This document shows positions 8,213-16,151 of a stretch of 38,721 nucleotides of DNA, one piece after another (position 1 is the stretch's first letter; each line of letters opens with the position of its first letter). Position numbers and translations under genes: made by a program. Below the pieces are notes generated by a model. That model had not been told where the DNA came from. It was given only the letters and a program-made list of their open reading frames with translations, and searched no databases. The stretch lies in NCBI GenBank assembly GCA_020026355.1, contig JAHHQP010000020.1, positions 1 to 38,721 of the forward strand, read 5' to 3'. This DNA comes from Bacteroidales bacterium. GTDB lineage: Bacteria > Bacteroidota > Bacteroidia > Bacteroidales > UBA932.

Positions 8213-8995
8213 ATGTACAGTGGAATCTATCCCGTCACGGCTGCGGATATGGATGTGAATTATCGAATGACTCCTGCTGCGGCTTTGCTATATTTCCAGG
8301 ATTGCTATGCCAGTTATCTGGCTCATAATCAAATCAGCGCCTTCGACCTCGTGAAGGAGGGGAAGATCTGGGTGATCACGGATTTCGATCTTCATTTCAT
8401 CGGAGAAAGAGCCATGTGGCTGGATGTCGTCAAGGTCAGGATCACCCTCAGCGAGATTACTTCCTGCCGGGCTTACATCGCCTATGAACTGGCCATCGCC
8501 GATACCGGTCGTGTCTTCGCGAAAGGAGAGAGCACCTGGGTCGTTCTGGATATCGAGAGCCGACGACCTTGCAATATCGTGGAGATCCTCGACCGTGCCG
8601 GTGCGCAGTCAGCAGGCATCCGTCATCGGGGCAAGAACAATCCGGTTCTCGAGGACAAGGAACTTTTCAAGACCGTGAAGCATGAGGTCAATCCTTCCGA
8701 CCTGGATTTCAACGGGCATGTCTGCAACCGCAGCTACATGCGTATGGCTATCGCGACCGTGGATCTGGACTTCGTCAGGATCAGCAATCCGGTCCATGTG
8801 CATATCCGTTTCGTGAAAGAATCTTTCCTCGGGCAGACGCTCGATGTGATGGTCTATAGGGACAGGAACGATGCCAACCAGCTCTTCCATGACATCCGCA
8901 ACCAGGACGGTGAGCTCATCTGTACCGTCTATTCTCGCTGGAAGACTGATAGGGAAGGACTCTCCCGAGATGTCTGTGACCTGATCAGACGCTGA
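8213..8995 (+). CDS. Acyl-ACP thioesterase (FatA/FatB-like, double hotdog)
   Basis: A 260-residue protein with two hotdog halves. The second half carries DLDFNGHVCNRSYM, the catalytic Asp-x-Asn-x-His signature of the acyl-ACP thioesterase family (D165, N167, H169). One position differs from the usual form: VCN in place of VNN. It would release free fatty acids from acyl-ACP in the cytosol. No signal peptide is present. It stands alone between divergent rfbC and convergent tolC, ending seven bases before the tolC stop. It is within 4 kb of the two fatty acid-CoA ligases, so it may feed fatty acids into the same acyl pool, but that link is inference. A hydroxybenzoyl-CoA-type thioesterase is an alternative; the 260-residue length favours the FatA class. 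Confidence 0.8.
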   Translation: MYSGIYPVTAADMDVNYRMTPAAALLYFQDCYASYLAHNQISAFDLVKEGKIWVITDFDLHFIGERAMWLDVVKVRITLSEITSCRAYIAYELAIADTGRVFAKGESTWVVLDIESRRPCNIVEILDRAGAQSAGIRHRGKNNPVLEDKELFKTVKHEVNPSDLDFNGHVCNRSYMRMAIATVDLDFVRISNPVHVHIRFVKESFLGQTLDVMVYRDRNDANQLFHDIRNQDGELICTVYSRWKTDREGLSRDVCDLIRR

Positions 8996-9002
8996 TTCCA
9001 CT

Positions 9003-10448
9003 TCATTCGGAAACCTTTTCCGGTTTTCCGGTCATATTGATATATTTGGCCAGAGCTGTGATATAGGCAATCTTCTTGTCTGTCAATTCATCTCTGGCCA
9101 GCTGCAGTTCTGTAGCAGCCTGGAGGTATTCTCCGACCGTCGCCTGACCGGAGGCGAGCGTGCTGCCGGAACGTTCGTAGGCGGTTTCGCTCCATTCCAC
9201 ATTCTCTTCGGCAAGACCGAATTCTTCCCAGGTGCAGAGCACTTCTTCCCACAGCATCTGCGCTTTCAGTTCCAGCTGGTTGTCCAGATAGACTTTCTGA
9301 TTCCTCGCCTGCTCTTCCTTGATCTGGAGACGGCGGATCTTGTGGGAACTTCTCCACCAGTCAGTGATCGGAATCGTGATCTTGGCCATGACCAGTCCGT
9401 TCCAGCGTGGATTCCGGCTCATCATACGGCCGTAGCCTCCGGCCAGACCGACACCGACCTCAGGCAAGGTGCTGCCGATTTCCATTTTCTTTTCCAGTCG
9501 GGCTGCTTCGACGGAGAGTTCCAGCAGACGGGCTTCCGTAGAGTTGGAGGAAGCGACGAAATCCTCGGCGTAATAGCTTTCAGGTCCCTCCAGATGGTCC
9601 AGGTCGGCCTGTACGTCAATCCGGTCGATGAACGGGCGTTCTTCCGTTGCGTTGGTTTCCAGCAGGGAGAACGGCTGGCCGATACTGTTCAGCAGGTCCA
9701 TCTTCGCGAGACGCATTCCGCTTTCAAGTCGTTTCCTCTTGGATTTCAGGATGTTCTGTTCCTTCATGACCTTCATCAGATCAGTATCCAGCGCAAGTCC
9801 GGCTCTCCGGGCCGCATCGACGGTCGTATAGAGAGTTTCGGCCAGTTCTTCACCGGCATCCAGACTTCTGCTCTTTTCTTTCAGGGAAATGAGCTGCCAG
9901 TATTTCTTGTCGATTTCTTCCGTCTGTGCGGTTTCTGTCATCGAGGTCTTCAGTTCAGCTGCTTTTACGCCTATCTGAGCCAGACGATTGCCGTTGACGA
10001 TCCGACCTCCGGCGAAGACCGGCTGAATTACAGAGGCGACGGCGATGAAGCCCCAGTCCATCCCTTCATAGCCCAGGTTGATGCCCTGCGGTCGGGTGAT
10101 CTGATTGATCTGGTTCATGATGTTGTTCGCGAGATCGGAGTTTCCGAGGATATCCCGCATGCCGATCTCTACGAATGGATCCAAGGCATAGAAGCCCATG
10201 GAGCGCACGGACATGCTCGGAAAATACATCGTGAACGCTTCCATCTTCTGCTGTCTGGCGGCTTCGATATCCAGATAGGCGTTTCTGATGTCTGCATTTC
10301 CTTCGCGGGCTTTTTCCCTGCAGGTGCGGAGATCCAGCAGCAGACTATCTTTCGCCGGTTCCACCTCTTGCGCCATTCCGGCTGCAGGTAGTTCCTGCAG
10401 CAGCGCCAAGGCCAGTATATTCACCAGTATGGTCATTCTAGATTTCAT
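9003..10448 (-). CDS. TolC-like outer-membrane efflux channel
   Basis: A 481-residue protein with an N-terminal signal peptide (hydrophobic VNILALALLQ, cleavage probably near GMAQ at 24-27) and two long helical repeats typical of the outer membrane efflux protein family. It should form the trimeric channel of the RND system encoded just upstream. The start at 10448 overlaps the RND stop by 11 bases; a second ATG at 10436 (MTILVNIL) would leave a one-base gap. It is the last gene of the operon. The ATVGEYLQAATELQLARDEL helix near the C-terminus is characteristic of this family. Confidence 0.9.
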   Translation of the reverse strand: MKSRMTILVNILALALLQELPAAGMAQEVEPAKDSLLLDLRTCREKAREGNADIRNAYLDIEAARQQKMEAFTMYFPSMSVRSMGFYALDPFVEIGMRDILGNSDLANNIMNQINQITRPQGINLGYEGMDWGFIAVASVIQPVFAGGRIVNGNRLAQIGVKAAELKTSMTETAQTEEIDKKYWQLISLKEKSRSLDAGEELAETLYTTVDAARRAGLALDTDLMKVMKEQNILKSKRKRLESGMRLAKMDLLNSIGQPFSLLETNATEERPFIDRIDVQADLDHLEGPESYYAEDFVASSNSTEARLLELSVEAARLEKKMEIGSTLPEVGVGLAGGYGRMMSRNPRWNGLVMAKITIPITDWWRSSHKIRRLQIKEEQARNQKVYLDNQLELKAQMLWEEVLCTWEEFGLAEENVEWSETAYERSGSTLASGQATVGEYLQAATELQLARDELTDKKIAYITALAKYINMTGKPEKVSE

Positions 10449-13400
10449 TTTCCTTCTCTCCTGTCTTCTTATCCTGATGCTTGAATACCTGCCAGTATGA
10501 AACCGGCATGACCAAGACGATCAGCAGTATGGATAAAATGGTACCGAAACAGATCACGACACCCATCGGCTGCCAGAGCAGGTCTTTGCTGACCAGCATC
10601 GGAAGCACGCCCAAGGCGGTGGTCGCGGAGGTCAGGAAGATCGGTTTCATTCGTCTGGCACCTGCCAGCATGGCGGCGGTCTTCACATCGTAACCCTGTC
10701 CGAATCTCAGCTCTTCTGCGTATTCGTACATGATGATACCGTTGCGGACAATGATACCGATCAGGCTGATCAGTCCCAGCACGGCCGTGATGCCGAAGTC
10801 GAGCTTGAAGATCCACAGTCCGAAGAAGGCGCCGAAGAAGCAGAGCAGGCTCATCACCAGGGTCAGGATCGCCAGGGACACTTTCTTGAAATGCAGGACC
10901 ATGAAGACGATCAGCACGGCGATGGCCGCGAGGACCGCCAGGATGATTTCCGGAATCAGTCCCTTGTTGGAAGCGGACAGACCGAGGTATTCGACTTCGC
11001 TCTCGTCATCCAGCTTCGGACGGATGCGGTCTTCCACATAGCGGTCGATCTGTTTCATGACCGCTGGCTGGCTGACACCGGTCTTCAGATCAGCCAGAAT
11101 GGTGATCGCATCTTCTCCGTTATATCTTTCAAGGGTGGTGTGCTGCCATTCCGGGGTGATGCCGGCGATCTGTCTCAACGGTACGCAGACGCCCGGAATC
11201 ATGGTCGGGATCATCTGGTTGCCGATATTGTTGAAATCCATCGTGTCGGAGACTTCACCCGGATACAGGTTGATGTCCACCCCTTTATTGTTCTCCATCA
11301 CACGTCCGAGATTCAGTCCGTTGAAATTTCCGGACATGCTCAAGCCCAGGGCCGCTCTGTTGATGCCCAGTCTGGCCGCCTCATGCTCGTTCATGCAGAC
11401 GTCGATCTTCGGCATGAAATCATCGGCGGAGCTGTGTACCCATTTGATCTGGTCATCCAGGCTCATCATGTAGCGCTGAAGTTCTTCTGCCTGTGCATAG
11501 AGCTTCTCCCGATCTTTTCCGCGCAGCATGACCATGACCGGAGCTTCCGTATCCTGGTAGTCCATCTGCTTGAAGCGGATGATCGTGTTCGGAAACAGAT
11601 GCTCGTACTTGTTCTCGTATTCTTCCAGCAGGCTCTGCGTCGAGGTGATGCTCTTCGTGTTCACGATGATCTGAGCCATCGTCTTGCTCGGCAGGATCGG
11701 GGCGTAGGTCGCGACGAAGCGGGGCGCGCCGGTGCCCATGAAGGAAGTCACGGATTCCACTCTCTTGTCATTCAGGAGAATGTGTTCCAGCGAATCGACC
11801 ACTTCTCTCGTGTTGTCCAGATTGTTGCCGCTTTCCAGTTCAAGCTCGATCGCGAAGAAGTCACGGTCGGATTTCGGCATCATCTGTACATTGAGGTTCA
11901 TGAAAATGACGACGGAAACCGCGACGGTGGCGACGGCGAAGCTCAGCGTGAGGTAGGGGTGCCGGAAGCAGAAGCGTTCCGCAACGGCATAACCTTTCTC
12001 CAGTCCCCGGAACAGGGCGTTCTGAGCCTTGGAAATGATGCCTTTTCCCTCAGGAACGGCTGAGTTGATGTGCCTGATCTCCATGGACGGCACCACGAGC
12101 ACCGCATACAGGAGGGATACCATGAGGGCAATGAGGATGACCCATGGGAAGGTGCTGATGAAATCACCGATGTAGCCGGTGATGATCTTCTTGGACGGGA
12201 AGAACATCAGGCTGATCGCCAGAGTGGCGGCCAAGGTCGGGGCGAAGAGTTCCTGAATGCTCGCGATGGCGGCTTCTTTCCTGGGCTTTCCCGAGGCCAG
12301 ATGGTTCATGTAGCCATCCATCGTGATGATGGAGTTGTCCACGATCATGCCCAGGACGACGATGAGTGCGGCCAAGGTCACCGTGTTCAGGTCCATTCCG
12401 GTGAAGTACATGATCGCCAAGGTGATGGCCGTGCAGATCGGGACGCCGGAACCGGCGATCAGCGCCGACTTCATGGAGAAGAGACTGAGCATGACCGCGA
12501 TGACGACCAGCATGGACATGACCAGGTCCATCAGGAAGGAATGGACGGAATTCTCCACGACCTTCGGAAGGTCTGAAATCCTGCTCACCGTAATGCTGTC
12601 CGGCATATCTTTCATGAAATCCTTCAGGATCTCGTCCACCTGGTCACCGAAAGTGACGATATCGTTGCCGGCTCTCATGTCCACGGCGAGGACCAGGCAA
12701 CTGTGCCCGTTGTAGGTCACCATATCGGAAGGATCCTTGTAGCGGCGCTTGATCTCGGCAATGTCTTTCAGGCGGATCACATGACCCAGCTGGTCGGACC
12801 AGACGATCTTTTCCTCGATTTCCTGTTCATTGGATACATTGCTCTTGATCCGGATCGGTACGGAAAGGCCGCTGTTCTCGAAGATTCCGTCCGGAAGGTG
12901 GAGGGAAGTGGTCTGGTAGTCGAGCATGAGCGAACTCGGGGAAAGACCGTAGCTGGAAAGTTTTTCCTTGTCAATGATGACGGCGATCTCTTCCTGCTGC
13001 TGACCGATGATCTGGATCTTGGCCAGGTTCGGCATCTGCCGGAGGTCGGCACTGAGGTCATCTGCATATTCCTGCAGTTCAGCATAGCCTTTGTCCGAAG
13101 ATTCCAGGGCAATGAGGATGGAAGAGATGGAGTTGAAGTCATCCAGGACCATCACGCCCAGCACTCCTGCCGGCAGCGTGATCTTCTCGGCCTGGAGTTT
13201 CAGCTTGATCTTCGACCAGACTTCATCTTTCTTGCTGGTTGGGCAGTTGATGTCGGTATAGATGTAGCAGATCCCGTCTTTCGTGACGGATTTCAGATTC
13301 TCCCGCTTCACTTCCGGGATCCGGTAGAGAATCTCCTCCAGCTTGACGGTCAGCTGGTCCTCGACCTCAGCGGCATCCGCTCCCGGATAGACACCGACGA

Positions 13401-13566
13401 TGAGTCCCTGCTTGATGACGAAGGTCGGGAACTCATCCTTGTTCATGAATTTCAGCCCGACGAGACCGCATGCGACAAGCAAGGCCACCAGCGAATACAC
13501 GATCTTCTTGTGGTCTATGGCCCATCTGACGATGGACGCGATCATTCCTTCTCTTCTTTTCTTCAT
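10438..13566 (-). CDS. RND efflux pump inner-membrane permease (AcrB-like, HAE type)
   Basis: A 1042-residue permease with the full RND plan: twelve membrane helices and two large periplasmic loops. It would drive proton-coupled export through the fusion protein and TolC channel encoded beside it. TM4 reads LGMIVDNSIITMD, so D410 corresponds to AcrB Asp407 and N411 takes the place of Asp408. TM10 reads LIGIIVRNGIIMYEYA, so R941 replaces Lys940. The ion relay thus differs from AcrB while keeping one acidic and one basic residue. The start directly abuts the membrane fusion protein stop (TAA then ATG); an inner ATG at 13545 (MIASIVRW) is also possible. Substrates cannot be inferred. Confidence 0.93.
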   Translation of the reverse strand: MKKRREGMIASIVRWAIDHKKIVYSLVALLVACGLVGLKFMNKDEFPTFVIKQGLIVGVYPGADAAEVEDQLTVKLEEILYRIPEVKRENLKSVTKDGICYIYTDINCPTSKKDEVWSKIKLKLQAEKITLPAGVLGVMVLDDFNSISSILIALESSDKGYAELQEYADDLSADLRQMPNLAKIQIIGQQQEEIAVIIDKEKLSSYGLSPSSLMLDYQTTSLHLPDGIFENSGLSVPIRIKSNVSNEQEIEEKIVWSDQLGHVIRLKDIAEIKRRYKDPSDMVTYNGHSCLVLAVDMRAGNDIVTFGDQVDEILKDFMKDMPDSITVSRISDLPKVVENSVHSFLMDLVMSMLVVIAVMLSLFSMKSALIAGSGVPICTAITLAIMYFTGMDLNTVTLAALIVVLGMIVDNSIITMDGYMNHLASGKPRKEAAIASIQELFAPTLAATLAISLMFFPSKKIITGYIGDFISTFPWVILIALMVSLLYAVLVVPSMEIRHINSAVPEGKGIISKAQNALFRGLEKGYAVAERFCFRHPYLTLSFAVATVAVSVVIFMNLNVQMMPKSDRDFFAIELELESGNNLDNTREVVDSLEHILLNDKRVESVTSFMGTGAPRFVATYAPILPSKTMAQIIVNTKSITSTQSLLEEYENKYEHLFPNTIIRFKQMDYQDTEAPVMVMLRGKDREKLYAQAEELQRYMMSLDDQIKWVHSSADDFMPKIDVCMNEHEAARLGINRAALGLSMSGNFNGLNLGRVMENNKGVDINLYPGEVSDTMDFNNIGNQMIPTMIPGVCVPLRQIAGITPEWQHTTLERYNGEDAITILADLKTGVSQPAVMKQIDRYVEDRIRPKLDDESEVEYLGLSASNKGLIPEIILAVLAAIAVLIVFMVLHFKKVSLAILTLVMSLLCFFGAFFGLWIFKLDFGITAVLGLISLIGIIVRNGIIMYEYAEELRFGQGYDVKTAAMLAGARRMKPIFLTSATTALGVLPMLVSKDLLWQPMGVVICFGTILSILLIVLVMPVSYWQVFKHQDKKTGEKENEI

Positions 13567-14661
13567 TTACCTCTTGACATTTACTGTCATTCCACTGGAA
13601 ATCTTCCTTCTTCCTTCGATGACGAGAAGATCGCCTTCTTTCAAACCTTCTGCGACGACGACTCCTTCTGAAGCGAAATTCTTCACGACGATACGGGTCT
13701 TCGTCACGAGACCTTCATAATTGCCTTCCGCATTCTTCGTCAGACTTTCCGCCGGAGTATGGCCGATGGCATGCCGGGTATCAGCAGGCCTGACGGTCCA
13801 GACATATCTGCCTTGGATGTCCGACATCACGCAGTCCAGCGGGATGATGATTTTTCCTTCTTCCGATTCTTTCAGGAAGACCTTGCAGACCATTCCCGGA
13901 AGGAGCTGGTCGATTCTGGAGTCCGGATTCAGCAGACATTCGTAGGTATGGGTGATCTCGTCGGCGGTGACGCCCTTGACGATGATGTTCGCCCGGGCAT
14001 CCGTCTCCAAGGCCGGAATGACCACATAGGCTTCCTGACCGATCTGCAGATGAGAAATCTCCGTCTCAGGAACGGGAATGCTGATCTGGACATCGGACAC
14101 GTTGGAGATGCGGGCGATCGGAGAAGCCGGCAGCACTTCCAGACCCTCGGAGGTGTAGATTTCCTCTACGATACCGCTGTAAGGGGAGCGTACGGTCAGT
14201 TTTCCGCTGGCGGCTTCGGCGGATTTCAAGGCCGCCTGCGCTTTCTCCAGCTGACTTTCCACTTCTTTCTTCTTCAGTTCGGTCACGCCCCCTTCCGCAT
14301 AGAGCTGCATCATCCTGTCATAGCCGTCCTGCGCCTGAACGACCGTACTGGCGGCGATGGCCAGCGCGCTGTTGATGTTTTCCGAATAGACCCGGGCAAT
14401 CTCCTGACCGGCCTGTACCATCTGTCCTTTCCTGATGGATACCTTCTCCAGGGTGCCGGCATTGGCACTGACGATCGTATTGCTCCTGGCCGGCAGGATC
14501 CTGCCGACATAAGGAGTATCCTTCACATCATTGACCCGAATTATCTTCTGTACTTCCACAGTCACCGGCTCAATCTTTTCCTGCTCCTTGTTCTTGCAGG
14601 CGGGGATGAGAACGATGCCGCAGAGGGCAAGCGTCATAAATTCCTTCTTCATAGATCTCAT
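13567..14661 (-). CDS. RND periplasmic adaptor (membrane fusion protein), lipoprotein
   Basis: A 364-residue HlyD/AcrA-family adaptor linking the RND permease to the outer-membrane channel. An N-terminal lipoprotein signal ends in the lipobox IPAC (Cys22), so it is anchored as a lipoprotein like AcrA. Next come a lipoyl/barrel-sandwich half (ARSNTIVSANAGTLEKVSIR), a short coiled-coil hairpin around residues 95-150, the second lipoyl half, a beta-barrel domain and a membrane-proximal domain. The ATG at 14661 overlaps the stop of the upstream lipoprotein gene by four bases (ATGA); MKKEFMT at 14652 is an alternative start. Confidence 0.92.
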   Translation of the reverse strand: MRSMKKEFMTLALCGIVLIPACKNKEQEKIEPVTVEVQKIIRVNDVKDTPYVGRILPARSNTIVSANAGTLEKVSIRKGQMVQAGQEIARVYSENINSALAIAASTVVQAQDGYDRMMQLYAEGGVTELKKKEVESQLEKAQAALKSAEAASGKLTVRSPYSGIVEEIYTSEGLEVLPASPIARISNVSDVQISIPVPETEISHLQIGQEAYVVIPALETDARANIIVKGVTADEITHTYECLLNPDSRIDQLLPGMVCKVFLKESEEGKIIIPLDCVMSDIQGRYVWTVRPADTRHAIGHTPAESLTKNAEGNYEGLVTKTRIVVKNFASEGVVVAEGLKEGDLLVIEGRRKISSGMTVNVKR

Positions 14662-15206
14662 TTTTCATTCTTGAAAGCGACACACTTGATCTTGCTTCCG
14701 ATCACGGACATTTCCTTGAGCTTGTAATCCATCTTTCCGCTCAGGCTCAGATTCATGACGACCGCATTGTCATAGACCTGTCCGTCTCCTCCCAGAATCA
14801 GGGTGGCGGTTTCAAGTCTGACGGGTCCTTCACCGAACCTGACCATCATTTCCTGGTTCTCGGCGATCGAGAAGGCCAGACCGTCCATGGACGCTTCCAC
14901 GACCGTGACATGGCCCAGCATAGGATTGAAGGAAAGATAGACCTGTCCATCGCCTCTGTCGATGAAATGAAGCTGCCCATCTTCCGGTGCCAATGTCAGG
15001 GTAACCGGTTCGAAGGTGAGACCGTCTTTCTCGAACTGTTCTTTTTCTTCAGGGGTAGCTTCGACAAATCTCGTTTCCTGCAAGGTGACGGTACCGCTGG
15101 TCTTGTAGGACCAGGAGTCATTGAAATCTTTGAATGTATCTTTGTTGCAGGATATCAGCAGGACGCTGGAGAGGAGCGGGGCAAAAAACAACTTGAAATG
15201 ATTCAT
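14658..15206 (-). CDS. Uncharacterised lipoprotein, first gene of the RND efflux operon
   Basis: A 182-residue protein with a clear lipoprotein signal ending in LLISC (Cys20). The mature part is rich in beta-strand patterns (TSGTVTLQETRFVEATPEE near the start, GGDGQVYDNAVVMNLSLSG near the end). I do not recognise a family. Its stop overlaps the adaptor start by four bases, so it is probably translationally coupled to the efflux genes, and it opens the operon facing the divergent NigD-like gene. A periplasmic or outer-membrane accessory role in efflux or envelope sensing is inference from position only. An AAGGAGA purine stretch stands about 24 bases before the ATG, rather far for a normal ribosome site. 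Confidence 0.8.
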   Translation of the reverse strand: MNHFKLFFAPLLSSVLLISCNKDTFKDFNDSWSYKTSGTVTLQETRFVEATPEEKEQFEKDGLTFEPVTLTLAPEDGQLHFIDRGDGQVYLSFNPMLGHVTVVEASMDGLAFSIAENQEMMVRFGEGPVRLETATLILGGDGQVYDNAVVMNLSLSGKMDYKLKEMSVIGSKIKCVAFKNEK

Positions 15207-15281
15207 GATGTCATGGTTTTTTACTGTTCTCCTTTCGGTACATAAATTATACCATAGTCAAATTCTGCATCATTGATTCAG

Positions 15282-15308
15282 CCTACTGCAAAAAAGTCAG
15301 GCAGTAGG
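15282..15308. promoter_or_regulatory. Inverted repeat, possible operator between divergent efflux and NigD operons
   Basis: CCTACTGC at 15282-15289 and GCAGTAGG at 15301-15308 are perfect 8-base inverted arms with an 11-base spacer. They lie near the middle of the 200-base divergent intergenic region. No T-run follows on either strand, so a DNA-binding site is more likely than a terminator. The TTTTGCA motifs just downstream (15314-15332) are also loosely repeated. Confidence 0.45.
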
Positions 15309-15344
15309 GCGACTTTTGCAAGATTTTTGCAGAAAAGGACTCCG

Positions 15345-15364
15345 ATCGTGGTGATTGCCACGAT
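15345..15364. promoter_or_regulatory. Second inverted repeat upstream of the NigD-like gene
   Basis: ATCGTGG (15345-15351) and CCACGAT (15358-15364) form perfect 7-base arms around TGATTG. It lies 43 bases before the ATG at 15407, where a repressor could cover the promoter. A hairpin in the transcript is the other reading. No regulator gene is nearby. Confidence 0.4.
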
Positions 15365-15406
15365 ATAGTATCATATTCAGTTGAACGAAAAATAAAGTTA
15401 GTAGTT

Positions 15407-16114
15407 ATGAACAAAAGAACCATTTACTCCATCGTGGCTCTCGGGTTATCCTTGTCCATCCTTTCCTGCAAGAAGGAAGAGCCGAAAGATCCGAGTCTGT
15501 ACGCTCCGACAGCAATCGTTACCTTGAAGAAAAATCCTTCCGACGGTCGTTTCTACATGCAGTTGGATGACAAGACCACCTTGCTCCCGGAAAATGTGAA
15601 GGAGGCACCTTATGGTGGCAAGGAAGTGCGTGCATTCGTGAATTACAAACTCGTTGCAGGGGATGCCAGCGAATATACGAATCTGGTACATCTCAACTGG
15701 GCGGATTCCATCCGTACCAAGTCAATGGCCCCTTCCTTCGCGGAGCCGGGTGCTAATGAACGGAAATACGGCAACGATCCGGTGAACATCAGCAAGAATT
15801 TCTGGCCGACAGTCGTTGAAGACGGTTATCTGACCGTAGTCATCGAGACCGTTTTCGGAAGTCCTTATCGTCATGAGGTGAATCTTGTTAAAGGAACCAA
15901 GCCGGATGAGGTCATCCTCTATCACAATTCCTTCGGTGATACCAACGGTCAGCTTCGTCAGAGCGTCGTAGCCTTCCGTCTGGACGATCTCGAGTTCGAA
16001 GGTGCTGAAGAAAAGGAACTTACGCTTAAATGGCGTTCTTTCTACGGAGACAGAGAAATGAAATTCAAGTACCTGCCGCGGAAATTCGAGCAGGGACCGG
16101 TAGAAAAAGAATAG
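15407..16114 (+). CDS. NigD-like lipoprotein
   Basis: A 235-residue lipoprotein (lipobox LSILSC, Cys21) matching the NigD-like family of Bacteroidales. The N-terminal domain has the GRFYMQLDDKTTLLPEN pattern, which corresponds to the family's typical LDDGTTLWP. The C-terminal domain includes GNDPVNI, the VNLVKGTK segment and LYHNSFGDTNG. The founding member lies in the nigrescin bacteriocin locus of Prevotella nigrescens, but most homologues have no proven function, and no bacteriocin gene is seen here. The gene is divergent from the efflux operon and is followed 37 bases later by a BASS-like transporter on the same strand. Confidence 0.85.
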   Translation: MNKRTIYSIVALGLSLSILSCKKEEPKDPSLYAPTAIVTLKKNPSDGRFYMQLDDKTTLLPENVKEAPYGGKEVRAFVNYKLVAGDASEYTNLVHLNWADSIRTKSMAPSFAEPGANERKYGNDPVNISKNFWPTVVEDGYLTVVIETVFGSPYRHEVNLVKGTKPDEVILYHNSFGDTNGQLRQSVVAFRLDDLEFEGAEEKELTLKWRSFYGDREMKFKYLPRKFEQGPVEKE

Positions 16115-16123
16115 ATAATTTCT

Positions 16124-16131
16124 TACATTTG
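16124..16131 (+). promoter_or_regulatory. Candidate -7 box for the BASS-like transporter
   Basis: TACATTTG fits TAnnTTTG and lies 20 bases before the ATG at 16152. It overlaps a GTG at 16131 from which the frame could be read, so that GTG is unlikely to be the start. No good -33 element is seen; read-through from the NigD-like gene is also likely. Confidence 0.35.
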
Positions 16132-16151
16132 TGGCTTCCAAGAAAGTAGCC

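Noticed and set aside
15282..15364. Inverted repeats as transcription terminators
   Set aside because: Neither stem is followed by a T-run on either strand and both lie upstream of starts in a divergent region.
15407..16114. A bacteriocin locus based on the NigD-like gene
   Set aside because: No small Gly-Gly leader peptide, bacteriocin exporter or immunity gene is present; NigD-like genes are common outside such loci.
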